64,000 nucleotides of DNA from Wolbachia endosymbiont of Tyrophagus putrescentiae (lineage in GTDB: Bacteria > Pseudomonadota > Alphaproteobacteria > Rickettsiales > Anaplasmataceae). Numbering within the stretch: the stretch's first letter is position 1; each line of letters opens with the position of its first letter. The notes under the pieces are model-generated. The model did no database searches. It was not told the DNA's origin and saw only the letters and a list, made by a program, of their open reading frames with translations. Location of the stretch: NCBI GenBank assembly GCA_030441635.1, contig JAUEMM010000004.1, positions 1-64,000 of the forward strand, written 5' to 3'. Positions 46,031 to 55,895 of this stretch are shown here, piece after piece. Both the position numbers and the translations under genes were made by a program.

Positions 46031-46219
46031 TTACTGCTCTGCCATTTGTTGCTTTAAGAATATGTTCTTACCCTTATAATAGCCATCAACTGCTATACTA
46101 TGAGGCAGCATAAATTCCCCAGTTGTTGAATTTACTACAATATTCTTAGGCTTAATAGCATGATGAGAGCGATGCATATCACGCCGAGATTTAGATTTTT
46201 TTCTTTTTGGAACAGCCAA
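46031..46219 (-). CDS. rpmF: 50S ribosomal protein L32
   Basis: Large-subunit protein; LAVPKRKKSKSRRDMHR is the L32 signature. The frame is open from an ATG at 46231, but the four codons after it (ATGGAGGAAGGT) contain the ribosome-binding GGAGGA. The TTG at 46219 falls at proper spacing and matches the family start M-A-V-P-K. TTG is therefore the chosen start, giving 62 residues. The zinc-binding cysteines of some L32 proteins are absent. First gene of rpmF-plsX-fabH. Confidence 0.9.
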   Translation of the reverse strand: MAVPKRKKSKSRRDMHRSHHAIKPKNIVVNSTTGEFMLPHSIAVDGYYKGKNIFLKQQMAEQ

Positions 46220-46419
46220 ACCTTCCTCCATTTTATAAACCGAAGCATATTGATAACATATTTCCTTGAGAAAGTAAATAGAGAATAGGAACGGTTTATT
46301 CTTAAAAACTGCAAAAGATCACTTGTAAGTTCTTCATTCATAAGTTTAGTTCTGAATTTACATGCTTGCTTTTATTAAGACAATGAGTTATTTAATTGTA
46401 CAACCAGTAAAATTTATAG

Positions 46420-46665
46420 GTGATCCATATTACTATCTACATATTATTGTTTTGTATGGGTGCAATGCTGTACTGTGTAGTCAATAAGGCAAATGATGTA
46501 TATAGTAAAATTGTAGCATTCAACCATTTTTCAACGCAAGCTTTACTGTTAATTGTTGCAATATCAATAGTTACTGGTAATTTCTTTTTAATTGATATAG
46601 CATTAATATACGCTAGTATCAGCTTTATATCGACTGTAGCATTAATGAGATTTATGTTATTTTAG
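46420..46665 (+). CDS. mrpF: Mrp/Mnh cation:proton antiporter subunit F
   Basis: An 81-residue protein with three membrane helices, matching MrpF/MnhF (VVNKANDVYSKIVAFN and DIALIYASISFISTVAL correspond to the conserved middle and end). It contributes to the multi-subunit Na+/H+ antiporter in the inner membrane. The start is GTG at 46420. It heads a five-gene run, 46420-48214, with gaps or overlaps of only a few bases. Confidence 0.82.
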   Translation: MIHITIYILLFCMGAMLYCVVNKANDVYSKIVAFNHFSTQALLLIVAISIVTGNFFLIDIALIYASISFISTVALMRFMLF

Positions 46666-46671
46666 TATTGT

Positions 46672-46959
46672 ATGGTAGGAAGCTTTTTTATACTTTTAGG
46701 TGCTTTATTTATTATTATTTCAAGTGTAGGGGTAATTAGATTGCCTAGTTTTTACACTAAACTGCATGCGGCAGGAATTGCAGATTCTAGTGGAGCGATG
46801 TTGTTGTTAATTGGTTTTTCTTTGCAGAGTGAATTTTCGGTAAATACGATTAAAATTTTACTTCTTATTTTAATAATATGGGTTGCTAATTCAACTAATA
46901 GTTATGTTCTAGCACATACATATTACAAAAGCAAAGAAGATGTTAATAAGGAAGATTAA
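46672..46959 (+). CDS. mrpG: Mrp/Mnh cation:proton antiporter subunit G
   Basis: A 95-residue, three-helix protein with the MrpG/MnhG pattern: GALFIIISSVGVIRLPSFY, then YTKLHAAGIADSSGAML-like spacing and a last helix followed by a short charged tail. It begins 6 bases after mrpF and is followed after one base by the next subunit. Confidence 0.9.
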   Translation: MVGSFFILLGALFIIISSVGVIRLPSFYTKLHAAGIADSSGAMLLLIGFSLQSEFSVNTIKILLLILIIWVANSTNSYVLAHTYYKSKEDVNKED

Positions 46960-46960
46960 A

Positions 46961-47485
46961 ATGCTTGAAATACTGGCTACGGTACTGCTCTCACTGTTAT
47001 TAATAGTGGCTGTTTTTATAGTTTTTTCAGAAGACTTGGTTATCAGTACTGTTTTAATGTGTGCATTTAGTTCTCTAATCGCTTTGATATATTTAGTTAT
47101 GAATGCTCCTGATGTTGCGATCACTGAGGCTTCTGTTGGTGCGGGATTGAGTACAGTTTTTACGTTTTCAGCTCTTTCATTAATCAAGGATTATAAAACA
47201 AACTTATCTTACAACACTGTAGTACTTTTTTGTGCTGTATTTTTAACTGCATGTTTATCATATTTTATGATTGATTTACCAGATTTTAAAGATAACAATG
47301 CTCCTATTCATCAGCATATAGCCCCTTATTACATAGAAAGTACAAAAGAAGCTATTGATATTCCAAATGTAGTTACAGCTATTTTAGCAAGTTTTCGTGG
47401 TTATGATACGTTTGGAGAAACTGTAGTAGTTTTTACTGCTGCGCTCTGTGTTACCTTGATATTAAGAAAAGAAAATAATGATTAA
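46961..47485 (+). CDS. Mrp antiporter subunit, DUF4040/MbhD-E-like (MrpA C-terminal region)
   Basis: Four to five membrane helices. The first part matches the DUF4040/MbhD domain (ALIYLVMNAPDVAITEASVG), which in other bacteria is the C-terminal end of MrpA. The second resembles MbhE (PNVVTAILASFRGYDTFGET). An upstream in-frame ATG at 46940 exists. The ATG at 46961 is preferred because AAGGAAG is well spaced from it and it leaves a 1-base gap after mrpG. It is 174 residues long. The separate existence of this piece, without the large MrpA body, is a feature of the Mbh-like gene order. Confidence 0.85.
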   Translation: MLEILATVLLSLLLIVAVFIVFSEDLVISTVLMCAFSSLIALIYLVMNAPDVAITEASVGAGLSTVFTFSALSLIKDYKTNLSYNTVVLFCAVFLTACLSYFMIDLPDFKDNNAPIHQHIAPYYIESTKEAIDIPNVVTAILASFRGYDTFGETVVVFTAALCVTLILRKENND

Positions 47486-47897
47486 AGATCCAATACTAAG
47501 CGTAGTGGCATTTTTGATGGTGCCTTTTATTACTTTACTTGGTTTTTATGTTCATCTTCATGGAGATTATACTCCAGGAGGAGGTTTTCAGGCAGGGATC
47601 ATTATTGCTTCTGGAATGATACTATATTCGATGTTATTTGGTGTGCCTGCCATTTTAAAAGCAATACCTTATTCGGTGATTAGATTGATCAATGTATTGG
47701 GTATTTTAACTTACGCTGGAACTGGTATTACAACAATTTTGTTTGGTAAAAATTTTTTATCTTATAATATTTTATTGAATGATAATATAAGTGGCCAAAA
47801 ATTAGGTATTTTTTTAGTGGAATTGGGCGTAGCATTTGTAGTTTTTTCTTCCATGTTGATTATATATATAAATTTTGTAAGTGAGAAAAAATCGTGA
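47478..47897 (+). CDS. mrpB: Mrp/Mnh cation:proton antiporter subunit B
   Basis: A 139-residue, four-helix protein with the MnhB signature FYVHLHGDYTPGGGFQAG. This conserved His/Gly/Pro segment lies between helices one and two. It overlaps the previous subunit by 8 bases and the next by 4. Confidence 0.92.
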   Translation: MIKDPILSVVAFLMVPFITLLGFYVHLHGDYTPGGGFQAGIIIASGMILYSMLFGVPAILKAIPYSVIRLINVLGILTYAGTGITTILFGKNFLSYNILLNDNISGQKLGIFLVELGVAFVVFSSMLIIYINFVSEKKS

Positions 47898-48214
47898 CTT
47901 TATACAATTATATGATTATTATGATGTTAATGATATTAGGTTTATATATTATTATATGTGATAAGAATTTAATAAAGAAAATGATGGGAATGAGTATTTT
48001 TCAAGCGTCTATTTTGTTGTTTTATATATCCTTGGGGTATATAAAAGATTCTTTACCTCCTGTGCTAAACGCGAATTCTAATCTTTATAGTAATCCAATA
48101 CCTCATGTTTTGATGCTGACTGCAATAGTAGTTGGAATTGCAACATTTTCAGTTGGATTGTCTATAGCAGTGAGGATAAAAGAAAAATATGGGACGATCA
48201 ATATGAATTCTTAG
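47894..48214 (+). CDS. mrpC: Mrp/Mnh cation:proton antiporter subunit C (NuoK-like)
   Basis: A 106-residue, three-helix NuoK/MrpC homologue (LIKKMMGMSIFQASILLF, and PIPHVLMLTAIVVGIA with the conserved PxxxxLxLTAIVI-type motif). The GTG start overlaps mrpB as GTGA. The run ends here: the large proton-pumping subunit D and subunit E, which usually follow, are absent, and rpoD begins about 100 bases on. Confidence 0.88.
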   Translation: MTLYNYMIIMMLMILGLYIIICDKNLIKKMMGMSIFQASILLFYISLGYIKDSLPPVLNANSNLYSNPIPHVLMLTAIVVGIATFSVGLSIAVRIKEKYGTINMNS

Positions 48215-48319
48215 TACAAGTATATGTGTATTAATGTTATTTTAAACTATATAAAGTAACAAATAGCTGTAAGTTCGTTAGTGAATTAAGGGATAAAATT
48301 TTAAACTATAAAGGTAATA

Positions 48320-50167
48320 ATGTCAATTGTTAATGAAACTCAGGATGAAAAAAAGATCATAAAGGATCTTGTTACAAAAAGTATCAAAAAGGGTGGTTTT
48401 ATCACTTTTGATGATTTAAATGATACGTTATCAGAAGAAAATTTTTCTTCTGATTTTATTGATAGTACGATATCTCTACTGCAGGATTTTGGGATTAATG
48501 TGCTTGAAAGTGATGAAGATGAGGATGATGCTTCTTCTCAGAATGATGATAAGCTGGATAGTGAAGATGATGCATCTTCAGATATTACTACGGCTTTGGT
48601 GCAGAATGATGATCCAGTAAGAATTTATTTGCGGGATATGAGTTCTGTCAAGCTACTATCACGAGGGGAAGAAATTCAAATAGCTCAAAAAATTGAATCT
48701 GAAAAACATAATATGCTACGTGCAATAATTGAAGTGCCGATAGCGCTCAAAATGATAAAAGCATGGAGAGATGACCTTAGTAATGGAGATTTATTGCTGA
48801 GGGAGATTATAGATCTTGAAGCTATTTACAACTCAGATTTTAATGCAATGCCTAAAGATGAGGATGATAGTATTGATGTTGAGGACAGTGAATACTGTGA
48901 GACTGAGGAAGAAAGTGAGGGCGGTAACATGGGTTCAACGGGACTGAATGTTTCTATTCTTGAAATGGAAAGTGATCTATTGCCGAAAGTTATAACTGCA
49001 TTGGATGATATAATTGATTTAACGAATAAAGCGTTACAAAATAAACCGGAATGTGAAGAGCTGTATGATCAGATATGGTCTATAGCATTGCAAATTAAGT
49101 TGAGTGATGCTGCTATTTCTAAAGCTACTCAGACTTTTTATGATATAAATAGGAATGTGATGCTTGAAGAAGCTAATCTTATTTCTGAAGCTAAAAAATA
49201 TGGCATTAACAGAGATGATTTTTATGAGATCTATGACAAAGTCCTTTTAAAAGACAATTTTCAATTTCATAAAGATAAATCTTTTCTTTCTACTAATTTG
49301 CAAAGTAAATTTAAGAAATTTTTAGATGGCGCTAATGATTGTATATCTAGTGCTTTGCAAAATATCAAGCAGTATGTAGAGGAAGAGGATGTACAAGGGT
49401 TTAAGGAATTGATTAAAAGGATAAGAGGGCATGAAAAGGAAGTTAGTGACGCAAAGCAAGAGATGATAAAAGCAAATCTGAGACTTGTGGTTTCCATTGC
49501 TAAAAAGTATGCAAATAGAGGATTAGCTCTGCTTGATTTGATACAGGAAGGGAATATCGGCCTTATGAAAGCTGTGGACAAATTTGATTATAAGCGCGGG
49601 TATAAATTTTCAACTTATGGCACTTGGTGGGTAAGGCAGTCAATAACTAGGGCTATACCTGAGCAGTCTAAAGTAGTAAGAATACCAGTTCATATGGTGG
49701 AGATTATTAGCAAAATCAACAGGGCGTTAAGAAAGATGACTCATGATATGGGCAGGGAGCCCACGTTGGAGGAGCTAAGTGTGGAGCTTACAATGCCGGT
49801 GGATAGGATACGTAAAGTCATGAAGATAGCAAGAGACCCAATAAGTCTAGAAGCGCCAACTGGGAAAGATGACAGTAGTACCTTTGGTGATTGTATAGAA
49901 GATAGGAGAGTATCTAGGCCGGAAGATGCCGCAATTCTTGCTGATTTGCGTGGTATTACCACTAATGTTCTTGCAACGCTTACGCCGAAGGAAGAAAGAA
50001 TCTTAAGAATGCGTTTTGGCTTGGGAAAGGATGGTAAAGAACATACATTGGAAGAGGTTGGTAAGATCTTTAATGTAACACGTGAGCGAATACGTCAAAT
50101 TGAGGCAAAGGCGCTACGCAAGTTGAGGCATCCAAGTCGTGCTAGAAAACTAAGAGGATTCTTTTAG
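48320..50167 (+). CDS. rpoD: RNA polymerase sigma factor RpoD (sigma70)
   Basis: Primary sigma factor. Region 1.1 is followed by an acidic linker (about 60-90). [10 protein letters not shown] marks region 1.2 and a long non-conserved insertion spans about 130-360. Then come region 2 ([34 protein letters not shown] with the promoter-melting aromatics), region 3 (VRIPVHMVE) and region 4 with the -35-binding helix [20 protein letters not shown]. Length is 615 residues. It explains why TTGACA/TATAAT-type promoters can be read in the window. Confidence 0.97.
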   Translation: MSIVNETQDEKKIIKDLVTKSIKKGGFITFDDLNDTLSEENFSSDFIDSTISLLQDFGINVLESDEDEDDASSQNDDKLDSEDDASSDITTALVQNDDPVRIYLRDMSSVKLLSRGEEIQIAQKIESEKHNMLRAIIEVPIALKMIKAWRDDLSNGDLLLREIIDLEAIYNSDFNAMPKDEDDSIDVEDSEYCETEEESEGGNMGSTGLNVSILEMESDLLPKVITALDDIIDLTNKALQNKPECEELYDQIWSIALQIKLSDAAISKATQTFYDINRNVMLEEANLISEAKKYGINRDDFYEIYDKVLLKDNFQFHKDKSFLSTNLQSKFKKFLDGANDCISSALQNIKQYVEEEDVQGFKELIKRIRGHEKEVSDAKQEMIKANLRLVVSIAKKYANRGLALLDLIQEGNIGLMKAVDKFDYKRGYKFSTYGTWWVRQSITRAIPEQSKVVRIPVHMVEIISKINRALRKMTHDMGREPTLEELSVELTMPVDRIRKVMKIARDPISLEAPTGKDDSSTFGDCIEDRRVSRPEDAAILADLRGITTNVLATLTPKEERILRMRFGLGKDGKEHTLEEVGKIFNVTRERIRQIEAKALRKLRHPSRARKLRGFF

Positions 50168-50291
50168 AGAGTAAGGGGGTTTTTTATTAAAGCTAATTAT
50201 TAAGACTGGTGAGGTGTGACTTTATATAACTCTTCACAAAGTTTAAAGTCTATTATAAGCTTGAAGTAGTGTTTTTAAAGTAAATTTTATA

Positions 50292-51389
50292 GTGCGAGAC
50301 GTAGTTTTAGTTTTACAAGACGGTAAATGTTTTTTTGGGAAGTCTATAGGTAGGAAAGGTAAGCGTATAGGAGAGGTGTGTTTTACCACTGGTATGACGG
50401 GCTATCAACATACTGTAACAGATCCTTCTTTTGCTGATCAAATTATTACATTTACTTTTCCTCATATTGGTAATGTTGGAATAAACAATAAGGACAATGA
50501 AGGGGAGAAAATTTTTGCAAGCGGCATAGTTGTGAGAGAACTTTCACCAGCATCGCACCCTTCTTCTTATGTTAGTGTAAATGATTGGCTGGAGGATAAT
50601 AATGTAGTTGGAATATCTGGTGTTGATACGAGGGCTTTAACTAGGCATTTAAGAAATTATGGATCACAAAAAGGAATGATATGCTCTGCAGAAAAATTTG
50701 ATTTAGATGGTATTTTGCAGGAATTAAATGAGTATGTAATTAATGACAGAGTAGATATTGCTAATGAAGTTAGTAGTTTTGGAAATACTCTAGAAGCACG
50801 ATATAAAGTTGTAGTGATAGATTTTGGTGTAAAGATTAGTATAATTACGCGTTTGATTGAGCTAGGGTGTGCGGTTGAGTTGGTACAACCAATGAAGGGT
50901 TTTGCTCAGAGAGTATTAAGTATGAAGCCAGATGGTATAATATTTTCGAATGGTCCTGGTGATCCAGAAAGGGTAGGGGAAAATATTATTTCGGAAATAG
51001 ATATTATTATAAGATCAAAAATACCAGTTTTTGGTATATGTATGGGGCATCAATTGCTTGCAATAGCTTTAGGAGGAAGAACTATTAAAATGAATAGTGG
51101 CCATCGAGGAAGTAATCATCCAGTTTATGAAATAAGCAGTGGTAAAGTGGAAATAACAAGTCAAAATCATGGTTTTGTTGTTGATGCGGGTTTGCTTCCT
51201 AATGATGTTGAAATTACTCATGTTTCTTTGTTTGACAATAGTGTTGAAGGAATGTCTCTGAAGGATTATCCAGTATTTTCTGTGCAGTATCACCCAGAAG
51301 AAGCTCCTGGAACTCATGATTCACATTATTTATTTAGGCGTTTTATTGATAGCATTAAGTTGAGTAAAGTTTCGAAAATTTGTTTTTAA
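50292..51389 (+). CDS. carA: Carbamoyl-phosphate synthase small subunit
   Basis: Glutaminase subunit that supplies ammonia to CarB for carbamoyl phosphate, used in pyrimidine synthesis. The N-terminal domain is typical (GEVCFTTGMTGYQ, GVDTRALTRHLR). The class I amidotransferase domain has the nucleophile in FGICMGHQLLA and the His/Glu pair in VQYHPEEAPG. The GTG start at 50292 gives the usual N-terminus. Length is 365 residues. carB is not in the window. Confidence 0.96.
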   Translation: MRDVVLVLQDGKCFFGKSIGRKGKRIGEVCFTTGMTGYQHTVTDPSFADQIITFTFPHIGNVGINNKDNEGEKIFASGIVVRELSPASHPSSYVSVNDWLEDNNVVGISGVDTRALTRHLRNYGSQKGMICSAEKFDLDGILQELNEYVINDRVDIANEVSSFGNTLEARYKVVVIDFGVKISIITRLIELGCAVELVQPMKGFAQRVLSMKPDGIIFSNGPGDPERVGENIISEIDIIIRSKIPVFGICMGHQLLAIALGGRTIKMNSGHRGSNHPVYEISSGKVEITSQNHGFVVDAGLLPNDVEITHVSLFDNSVEGMSLKDYPVFSVQYHPEEAPGTHDSHYLFRRFIDSIKLSKVSKICF

Positions 51390-51393
51390 TTGC

Positions 51394-51422
51394 TTGATTT
51401 TTTCGTTTTAGACATTTAACAT
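51394..51422 (+). promoter_or_regulatory. Promoter candidate for the tRNA-tuf-ribosomal operon
   Basis: TTGATT (51394-51399), 17 bases and TAACAT (51417-51422), with a start expected near 51429, about 19 bases before the tRNA-Tyr 5' end. No other promoter as good was noticed before tuf. Confidence 0.45.
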
Positions 51423-51447
51423 TAGATCAAATCACTTTTTAAGTTGT

Positions 51448-51530
51448 GGAGGAGTGACCGAGTGGTTAAAGGTAACAGACTGTAAATCTGTCCGCGTTTG
51501 CGTACGTAGGTTCGAATCCTACCTCCTCCA
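51448..51530 (+). tRNA. tRNA-Tyr (GTA)
   Basis: A full cloverleaf: acceptor GGAGGAG pairs perfectly with CTCCTCC. The anticodon stem ACAGA/TCTGT encloses CTGTAAA (anticodon GTA). A long variable arm, as expected for bacterial tRNA-Tyr, is followed by the T-arm GTAGG-TTCGAAT-CCTAC. The discriminator is A; CCA is not encoded. Confidence 0.97.
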
Positions 51531-51534
51531 TTGT

Positions 51535-51606
51535 GCGGGTATAGCTTAATTGGTAGAGCCCTAGCCTTCCAAGCTAGTGGAGTGGGTTCGAATCCCACTA
51601 TCCGCT
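51535..51606 (+). tRNA. tRNA-Gly (TCC)
   Basis: Acceptor GCGGGTA pairs with TATCCGC (one G-T). The anticodon stem CTAGC/GCTAG encloses CTTCCAA (anticodon TCC). The T-arm GTGGG-TTCGAAT-CCCAC is intact and the discriminator is T. It lies 4 bases after tRNA-Tyr and 78 bases before tuf, an ancient tRNA-tuf arrangement. A T-run follows the 3' end. Confidence 0.97.
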
Positions 51607-51684
51607 CTTTTTTTTGTTGTATTTATATAAAATCAACGTATTATTTATTGATGTGTTTATATTTTAGGTAGAAAAGTTAAAGTT

Positions 51685-52854
51685 ATGACAACAGTAGAAG
51701 CATTTGGGAAGCCGCATGTAAATGTAGGGACGATAGGGCATGTAGATCATGGGAAGACGACATTGACGGCGGCGATAACGAAGCATTATGGGAAATTTAT
51801 AGCGTATGATCAGATAGATAAGGCGCCAGAGGAGAGGAAAAGAGGAATAACGATAGCGACGGCGCATGTAGAATATGAGACGGCGAATAGGCATTATGCG
51901 CATGTGGATTGTCCTGGGCACGCTGACTATGTGAAGAATATGATCGTGGGAGCAGCGCAGATGGATGCTGCAATATTGGTGGTGTCTGGGGTTGATGGTC
52001 CAATGCCGCAAACAAGGGAGCATATATTGCTTGCGAAGCAGGTTGGAGTAGGGTACATAGTGGTATACATAAATAAGGCTGATGTAGCTGATCCTGACAT
52101 GATAGATTTAGTAGAAATGGAGATCAGGGAGTTGTTGACGAAATATGGATTTCCTGGGGATGAAGTGCCATTTGTGGTAGGATCTGCATTAAAGGCGCTG
52201 GATGATGAAGATAGTGAATATGGTAAGAAGTCAATAGACAAATTAATGGAGAAATTGGATGAATATGTTGAAGTGCCACCAAGGCCGGTTGATTTGCCGT
52301 TTTTGATGCCTGTGGAAGATGTATTTTCAATATCTGGGCGTGGTACAGTGGTAACAGGAAGGATAGAAAGAGGAGAAATAAAGACGGGAGATGAAGTTGA
52401 GATAGTAGGATTGGGAGCAACGCAGAAGACGACGTGCACAGGTGTGGAGATGTTCAAGAAATCTTTAGAAAAAGGAAGTGCAGGATTGAATGTAGGGGTG
52501 CTGCTACGTGGTACGAAGAGAGAAGAGGTAGAGAGAGGGCAGGTATTAGGGAAGCCTGGGACGATAACGCCACATAAGAAATTTAAGGCGGAAGTATATA
52601 TCCTGAAAAAAGAAGAGGGAGGAAGACATACGCCATTTTTTGCGAATTATCAGCCGCAATTTTATCTAAGGACGACAGATGTGACGGGAAGTATCAAGTT
52701 ACTAGATGGGAAGGAAATGGTAATGCCCGGGGATAATGTGAGTGTGGAAGTAGATTTGCAATTGCCGATAGCGATGGATAAAGGCTTGCGTTTTGCAATA
52801 AGAGAAGGCGGTAGAACGGTTGGTTCTGGTGTCGTTTCAGAGATTTTAGAGTAA
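51685..52854 (+). CDS. tuf: Elongation factor Tu
   Basis: GTPase delivering aminoacyl-tRNA to the ribosome. The G motifs are [17 protein letters not shown] and NKAD (Ala in place of the usual Cys), with domain 2-3 sequence to residue 389. The first ~75 codons and parts of the rest are strongly biased to GGG, GCG, ACG and other G-ending codons. The neighbouring ribosomal genes prefer T-ending GGT, GCT and ACT. This bias also leaves long stop-free antisense frames. It leads the S10-spc cluster, 6 bases before rpsJ. Confidence 0.98.
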   Translation: MTTVEAFGKPHVNVGTIGHVDHGKTTLTAAITKHYGKFIAYDQIDKAPEERKRGITIATAHVEYETANRHYAHVDCPGHADYVKNMIVGAAQMDAAILVVSGVDGPMPQTREHILLAKQVGVGYIVVYINKADVADPDMIDLVEMEIRELLTKYGFPGDEVPFVVGSALKALDDEDSEYGKKSIDKLMEKLDEYVEVPPRPVDLPFLMPVEDVFSISGRGTVVTGRIERGEIKTGDEVEIVGLGATQKTTCTGVEMFKKSLEKGSAGLNVGVLLRGTKREEVERGQVLGKPGTITPHKKFKAEVYILKKEEGGRHTPFFANYQPQFYLRTTDVTGSIKLLDGKEMVMPGDNVSVEVDLQLPIAMDKGLRFAIREGGRTVGSGVVSEILE

Positions 52855-52860
52855 GTAAAA

Positions 52861-53178
52861 ATGAAGCAAGATATATATATTAACATTAGAGCATTTGATT
52901 GTTCTTTATTAGAGAGGTGTGTTCGTAAGTTTGTTGATGAGTTAAAACGCTCTGGTGCAAAATTGTCTGGTCCAATTGCATTGCCTAGAAAAGACACTAA
53001 GTTTATTGTTAATAGATCTCCTCATGTTGATAAGAAGTCACGTGAGCAGTTTGAAATGAGAATATCTAAGCGTTTGGTTGTTTTGCATGATCTTACTCCT
53101 ACTATGATGCAAATGCTTACGGGTTTCTCTTTTCCTGCTGGTGTAGAAGTTGATTTAAAAGTTAAGAAGGAAGGATGA
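52861..53178 (+). CDS. rpsJ: 30S ribosomal protein S10
   Basis: S10 is also the NusE antitermination partner. IRAFDCSLLERCVRKFVDEL, GPIALPRKDTKFIVNRSPH and SREQFEMR are canonical. At 105 residues, length is normal. It begins 6 bases after tuf and overlaps rplC by 4 bases. Confidence 0.97.
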   Translation: MKQDIYINIRAFDCSLLERCVRKFVDELKRSGAKLSGPIALPRKDTKFIVNRSPHVDKKSREQFEMRISKRLVVLHDLTPTMMQMLTGFSFPAGVEVDLKVKKEG

Positions 53179-53876
53179 TGAAGGAATTAAGAAGAGTCGG
53201 TTTATTGATGACAAACGTTGGTCATACCAGTATGTATTCTGTTTCTGGTCGTGTGCCTGTTACTTTGTTACACCTTGATGAAACTTATGTTGTTGATATA
53301 AAAGAGCAGGGTAAATGTGGTTATAATGCTGTTGTTTTAGGTGTAGGGAATTTAAAAAATGTGGCAAAACCTCAATTAGAGTATTTAAGAAAAAGAGGTA
53401 TAAATAGTAAATGTAAATTGTACGAAAGTAAGTTAAGTGACTTGTCGGGAGTAGAGTGTGGCAAAAGGGTGAGTATTAATCATTTTGTAGTTGGTCAGTA
53501 TCTTGATATTACAGGTTATTCTATAGGTAAAGGCTTTGCAGGTGTAATGAAGCGTCATAATTTTAGTGGTTTAAGAGCGTCTCATGGTGTGTCTATTGCT
53601 CATAGATCACAAGGTTCTACTGGTCAATGTCAGGATCCTGGTAAGGTATTTAAGGGCAAAAAGATGGCTGGTCATTTAGGTAATAGTAAAGTTACTGTAC
53701 AAAATATGAAAATTGTCTCTATTGATCACGAAAATAATATTATTGCTGTAAAAGGTAATAATATTCCTGGTTTTAAGGGTTCTTATGTTTTTGTTAGAGA
53801 TGCGGTGAAAAAACCTTTACATAAGGATGCTTCTTTGCCTATAGGTTTGTTATTAGATGTTAATCTGGTAAGTTGA
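53175..53876 (+). CDS. rplC: 50S ribosomal protein L3
   Basis: Early-assembly protein near the peptidyl transferase centre. The loop reads HRSQGSTGQCQDPGKVFKG and MAGHLGN, and the protein is 233 residues. Two adjacent ATGs (53175 and 53178) could both start it. It overlaps the end of rpsJ. Confidence 0.97.
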   Translation: MMKELRRVGLLMTNVGHTSMYSVSGRVPVTLLHLDETYVVDIKEQGKCGYNAVVLGVGNLKNVAKPQLEYLRKRGINSKCKLYESKLSDLSGVECGKRVSINHFVVGQYLDITGYSIGKGFAGVMKRHNFSGLRASHGVSIAHRSQGSTGQCQDPGKVFKGKKMAGHLGNSKVTVQNMKIVSIDHENNIIAVKGNNIPGFKGSYVFVRDAVKKPLHKDASLPIGLLLDVNLVS

Positions 53877-53877
53877 A

Positions 53878-54492
53878 ATGGAATATAATTTAGTGAATTT
53901 ATCCAATGATAATGTAGGTGCTGTTCAGCTTAATCCCTTGATATTTTCTGTTAAGCAAAAGTTGCATATTTTACATGATGTGGTAAAGTGGCAGTTAGCT
54001 AAGAAAAGGGCTGGGACGCATAAAACAAAAGGTATCAGCGATGTTTCTGGTACTACAGCTAAGCCTTACAATCAAAAGCGTACTGGTAGAGCAAGACAGG
54101 GAAGCTTGCGATCCCCTCAATTTAAAGGTGGTGGTGTAATATTTGGTCCTGTTGTTAGGGGGCATGATTACTCTCTTAATAAAAAGGTGCGTAAGCTTGG
54201 TTTGAAAATTGCTTTATCTTTAAAATATTTAAATAATCAGTTAGTTATTCTTGATAATTTAGATTCTGATATCAAAAAAACGTCTGAAATGTGCAAATGT
54301 ATGGATAGTTTTAAATTTTCTTCTTTTCTTATAGTTGGTGAATATGGAGATAATTTATTACGTGCTGCTAATAATTTACATTACGTGGATTTAATTAAGC
54401 CTATTGGGTTGAATGTTTTTGACATATTAAACCACGAGTGTGTGATGTTAACTAGTGATGCTTTAAAATATCTCGAGGGTCGATTATTATGA
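53878..54492 (+). CDS. rplD: 50S ribosomal protein L4
   Basis: L4 with the exit-tunnel loop (KPYNQKRTGRARQGSLRSPQ and GGGVIFGP). 204 residues. It follows rplC by 1 base and overlaps rplW by 4. In some bacteria L4 represses this operon; whether it does here is not visible. Confidence 0.97.
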   Translation: MEYNLVNLSNDNVGAVQLNPLIFSVKQKLHILHDVVKWQLAKKRAGTHKTKGISDVSGTTAKPYNQKRTGRARQGSLRSPQFKGGGVIFGPVVRGHDYSLNKKVRKLGLKIALSLKYLNNQLVILDNLDSDIKKTSEMCKCMDSFKFSSFLIVGEYGDNLLRAANNLHYVDLIKPIGLNVFDILNHECVMLTSDALKYLEGRLL

Positions 54493-54776
54493 TAAAATAT
54501 AATAATATAATAAAATCTTCTATAGTTACAGAAAAGACTTCTCTTTTACATGAAAAGTTTAATAAGTATTCTTTATATGTTGCTGTGGATGTAAATAAGC
54601 ATCAGATAAAATTAGCGATAGAGTCTTTGTTTGGAGTGAAGATTGCTTCTATGAATGTTATGAGAGTAAAGCCTAAATCAAAGCGTTTTAGAGGTGTGCT
54701 TGGTTATAGAAAACAAAGAAAGAAAGTTTATTTTTCTTTAGTAGATGGTCAAAAATTAGATATAGTAGGTGTTTAG
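54489..54776 (+). CDS. rplW: 50S ribosomal protein L23
   Basis: Exit-site protein that docks trigger factor and [22 protein letters not shown] and the [19 protein letters not shown] loop are typical; 95 residues. It overlaps rplD by 4 bases and is followed after one base by rplB. Confidence 0.96.
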   Translation: MIKYNNIIKSSIVTEKTSLLHEKFNKYSLYVAVDVNKHQIKLAIESLFGVKIASMNVMRVKPKSKRFRGVLGYRKQRKKVYFSLVDGQKLDIVGV

Positions 54777-54777
54777 T

Positions 54778-55602
54778 ATGGGTATAAAATCTCTTAATCC
54801 TGTTACTCCTTCTTCCCGTGGGGTTGTTTTAGTTAGTAGAGTTGGGTTGTCAAAAGATAAACCAGTAAAATCTCTTGCGCATGGTAAGAAAGCTAGCGGA
54901 GGCAGAAATAATTATGGTAGAATTACCACTCGCCATAAAGGTGGTGGGCATAAGAAGAAGTATAGGGTTATAGATTTTAAGCGTGTTAGAAATGATCAAG
55001 GTCTGGTTGAAAAAATAGAGTATGATCCAAATAGAAGTGCTTTTTTAGCTTTGGTGTCATATAAGGAAGATAATACTAGATCTTATATATTAGCCCCGCA
55101 AGGCGTAAAGCCTGGTGATGTCATTGCAGCGGGTGATAATGCAGATATATTGCCAGGTAATTGCTTGTCATTAAAAAATATACCTGTTGGTTCTTTTGTA
55201 CATAACGTAGAATTAAAGCCTGGTAGTGGTGCAGTGATTGCTCGAGCTGCTGGTTGTTATGCACAGGTTATTGGTCGTGATGGGGTATATGTTTTATTGC
55301 GGTTAAGATCCGGTCAGGTAAGGTTGATTCTTTCTTCTTGTAAAGCAACTATTGGGGTTGTTTCAAATCCTGATCATAAAAATAGAAAGTTGGGTAAAGC
55401 GGGAAGAAGTAGGTGGCTAGGAATTAGACCTACTGTACGTGGGGTTGCGATGAATCCAGTAGATCATCCACATGGAGGTGGAGAAGGAAAAACTTCTGGT
55501 GGTCGTCATCCTGTAACTCCTTGGGGTGTTGCAACGAAAGGTAAAAAGACTCGTAAGAAAAATAAGTCTAGTAATAAGTATATCAAACAGTTAAAGGGTT
55601 AA
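54778..55602 (+). CDS. rplB: 50S ribosomal protein L2
   Basis: Central 23S-binding protein; [29 protein letters not shown] and the basic C-terminus are conserved. A GTG at 54769 is in frame, but the ATG at 54778 gives the usual [14 protein letters not shown] start and a 1-base gap to rplW. The protein is 274 residues. Confidence 0.97.
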   Translation: MGIKSLNPVTPSSRGVVLVSRVGLSKDKPVKSLAHGKKASGGRNNYGRITTRHKGGGHKKKYRVIDFKRVRNDQGLVEKIEYDPNRSAFLALVSYKEDNTRSYILAPQGVKPGDVIAAGDNADILPGNCLSLKNIPVGSFVHNVELKPGSGAVIARAAGCYAQVIGRDGVYVLLRLRSGQVRLILSSCKATIGVVSNPDHKNRKLGKAGRSRWLGIRPTVRGVAMNPVDHPHGGGEGKTSGGRHPVTPWGVATKGKKTRKKNKSSNKYIKQLKG

Positions 55603-55605
55603 TTT

Positions 55606-55890
55606 ATGAGTAGATCTGCGTGGAAACCACCTTTTTGTCATTCTTCTATATTGAAAAGGGTGAGTAGCACTTTGAAAAAAGGTCTTGTTAATGTAGTTAT
55701 AAAAACTCGTTCTAGATCTTCTGTAATTTTGCCTAATTGTTTAGGTTTAAAATTTGCTGTTTATAATGGTAAAGATTATATACCTGTTAATGTAAATAAT
55801 CAAAATATGGTAGGTCATAAATTTGGTGAATTTTCACCGACTCGTAAATTTAATGGCCATAGTGGTGATAAAAAGGCAACAAGAAGGTAG
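55606..55890 (+). CDS. rpsS: 30S ribosomal protein S19
   Basis: S19 with the signature [20 protein letters not shown] and [16 protein letters not shown]; 94 residues. It lies 3 bases after rplB and 5 before rplV in the conserved S10 order. Confidence 0.97.
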   Translation: MSRSAWKPPFCHSSILKRVSSTLKKGLVNVVIKTRSRSSVILPNCLGLKFAVYNGKDYIPVNVNNQNMVGHKFGEFSPTRKFNGHSGDKKATRR

Positions 55891-55895
55891 TAGAT

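Noticed and set aside
46135..46341. Minus-strand frame overlapping rpmF
   Set aside because: Different phase from rpmF, no family pattern, and it covers the rpmF leader.
51797..52457. Several long antisense open frames within tuf
   Set aside because: They mirror the tuf coding strand and arise from its G-ending codon bias; no ribosome-binding sites or family patterns were seen.
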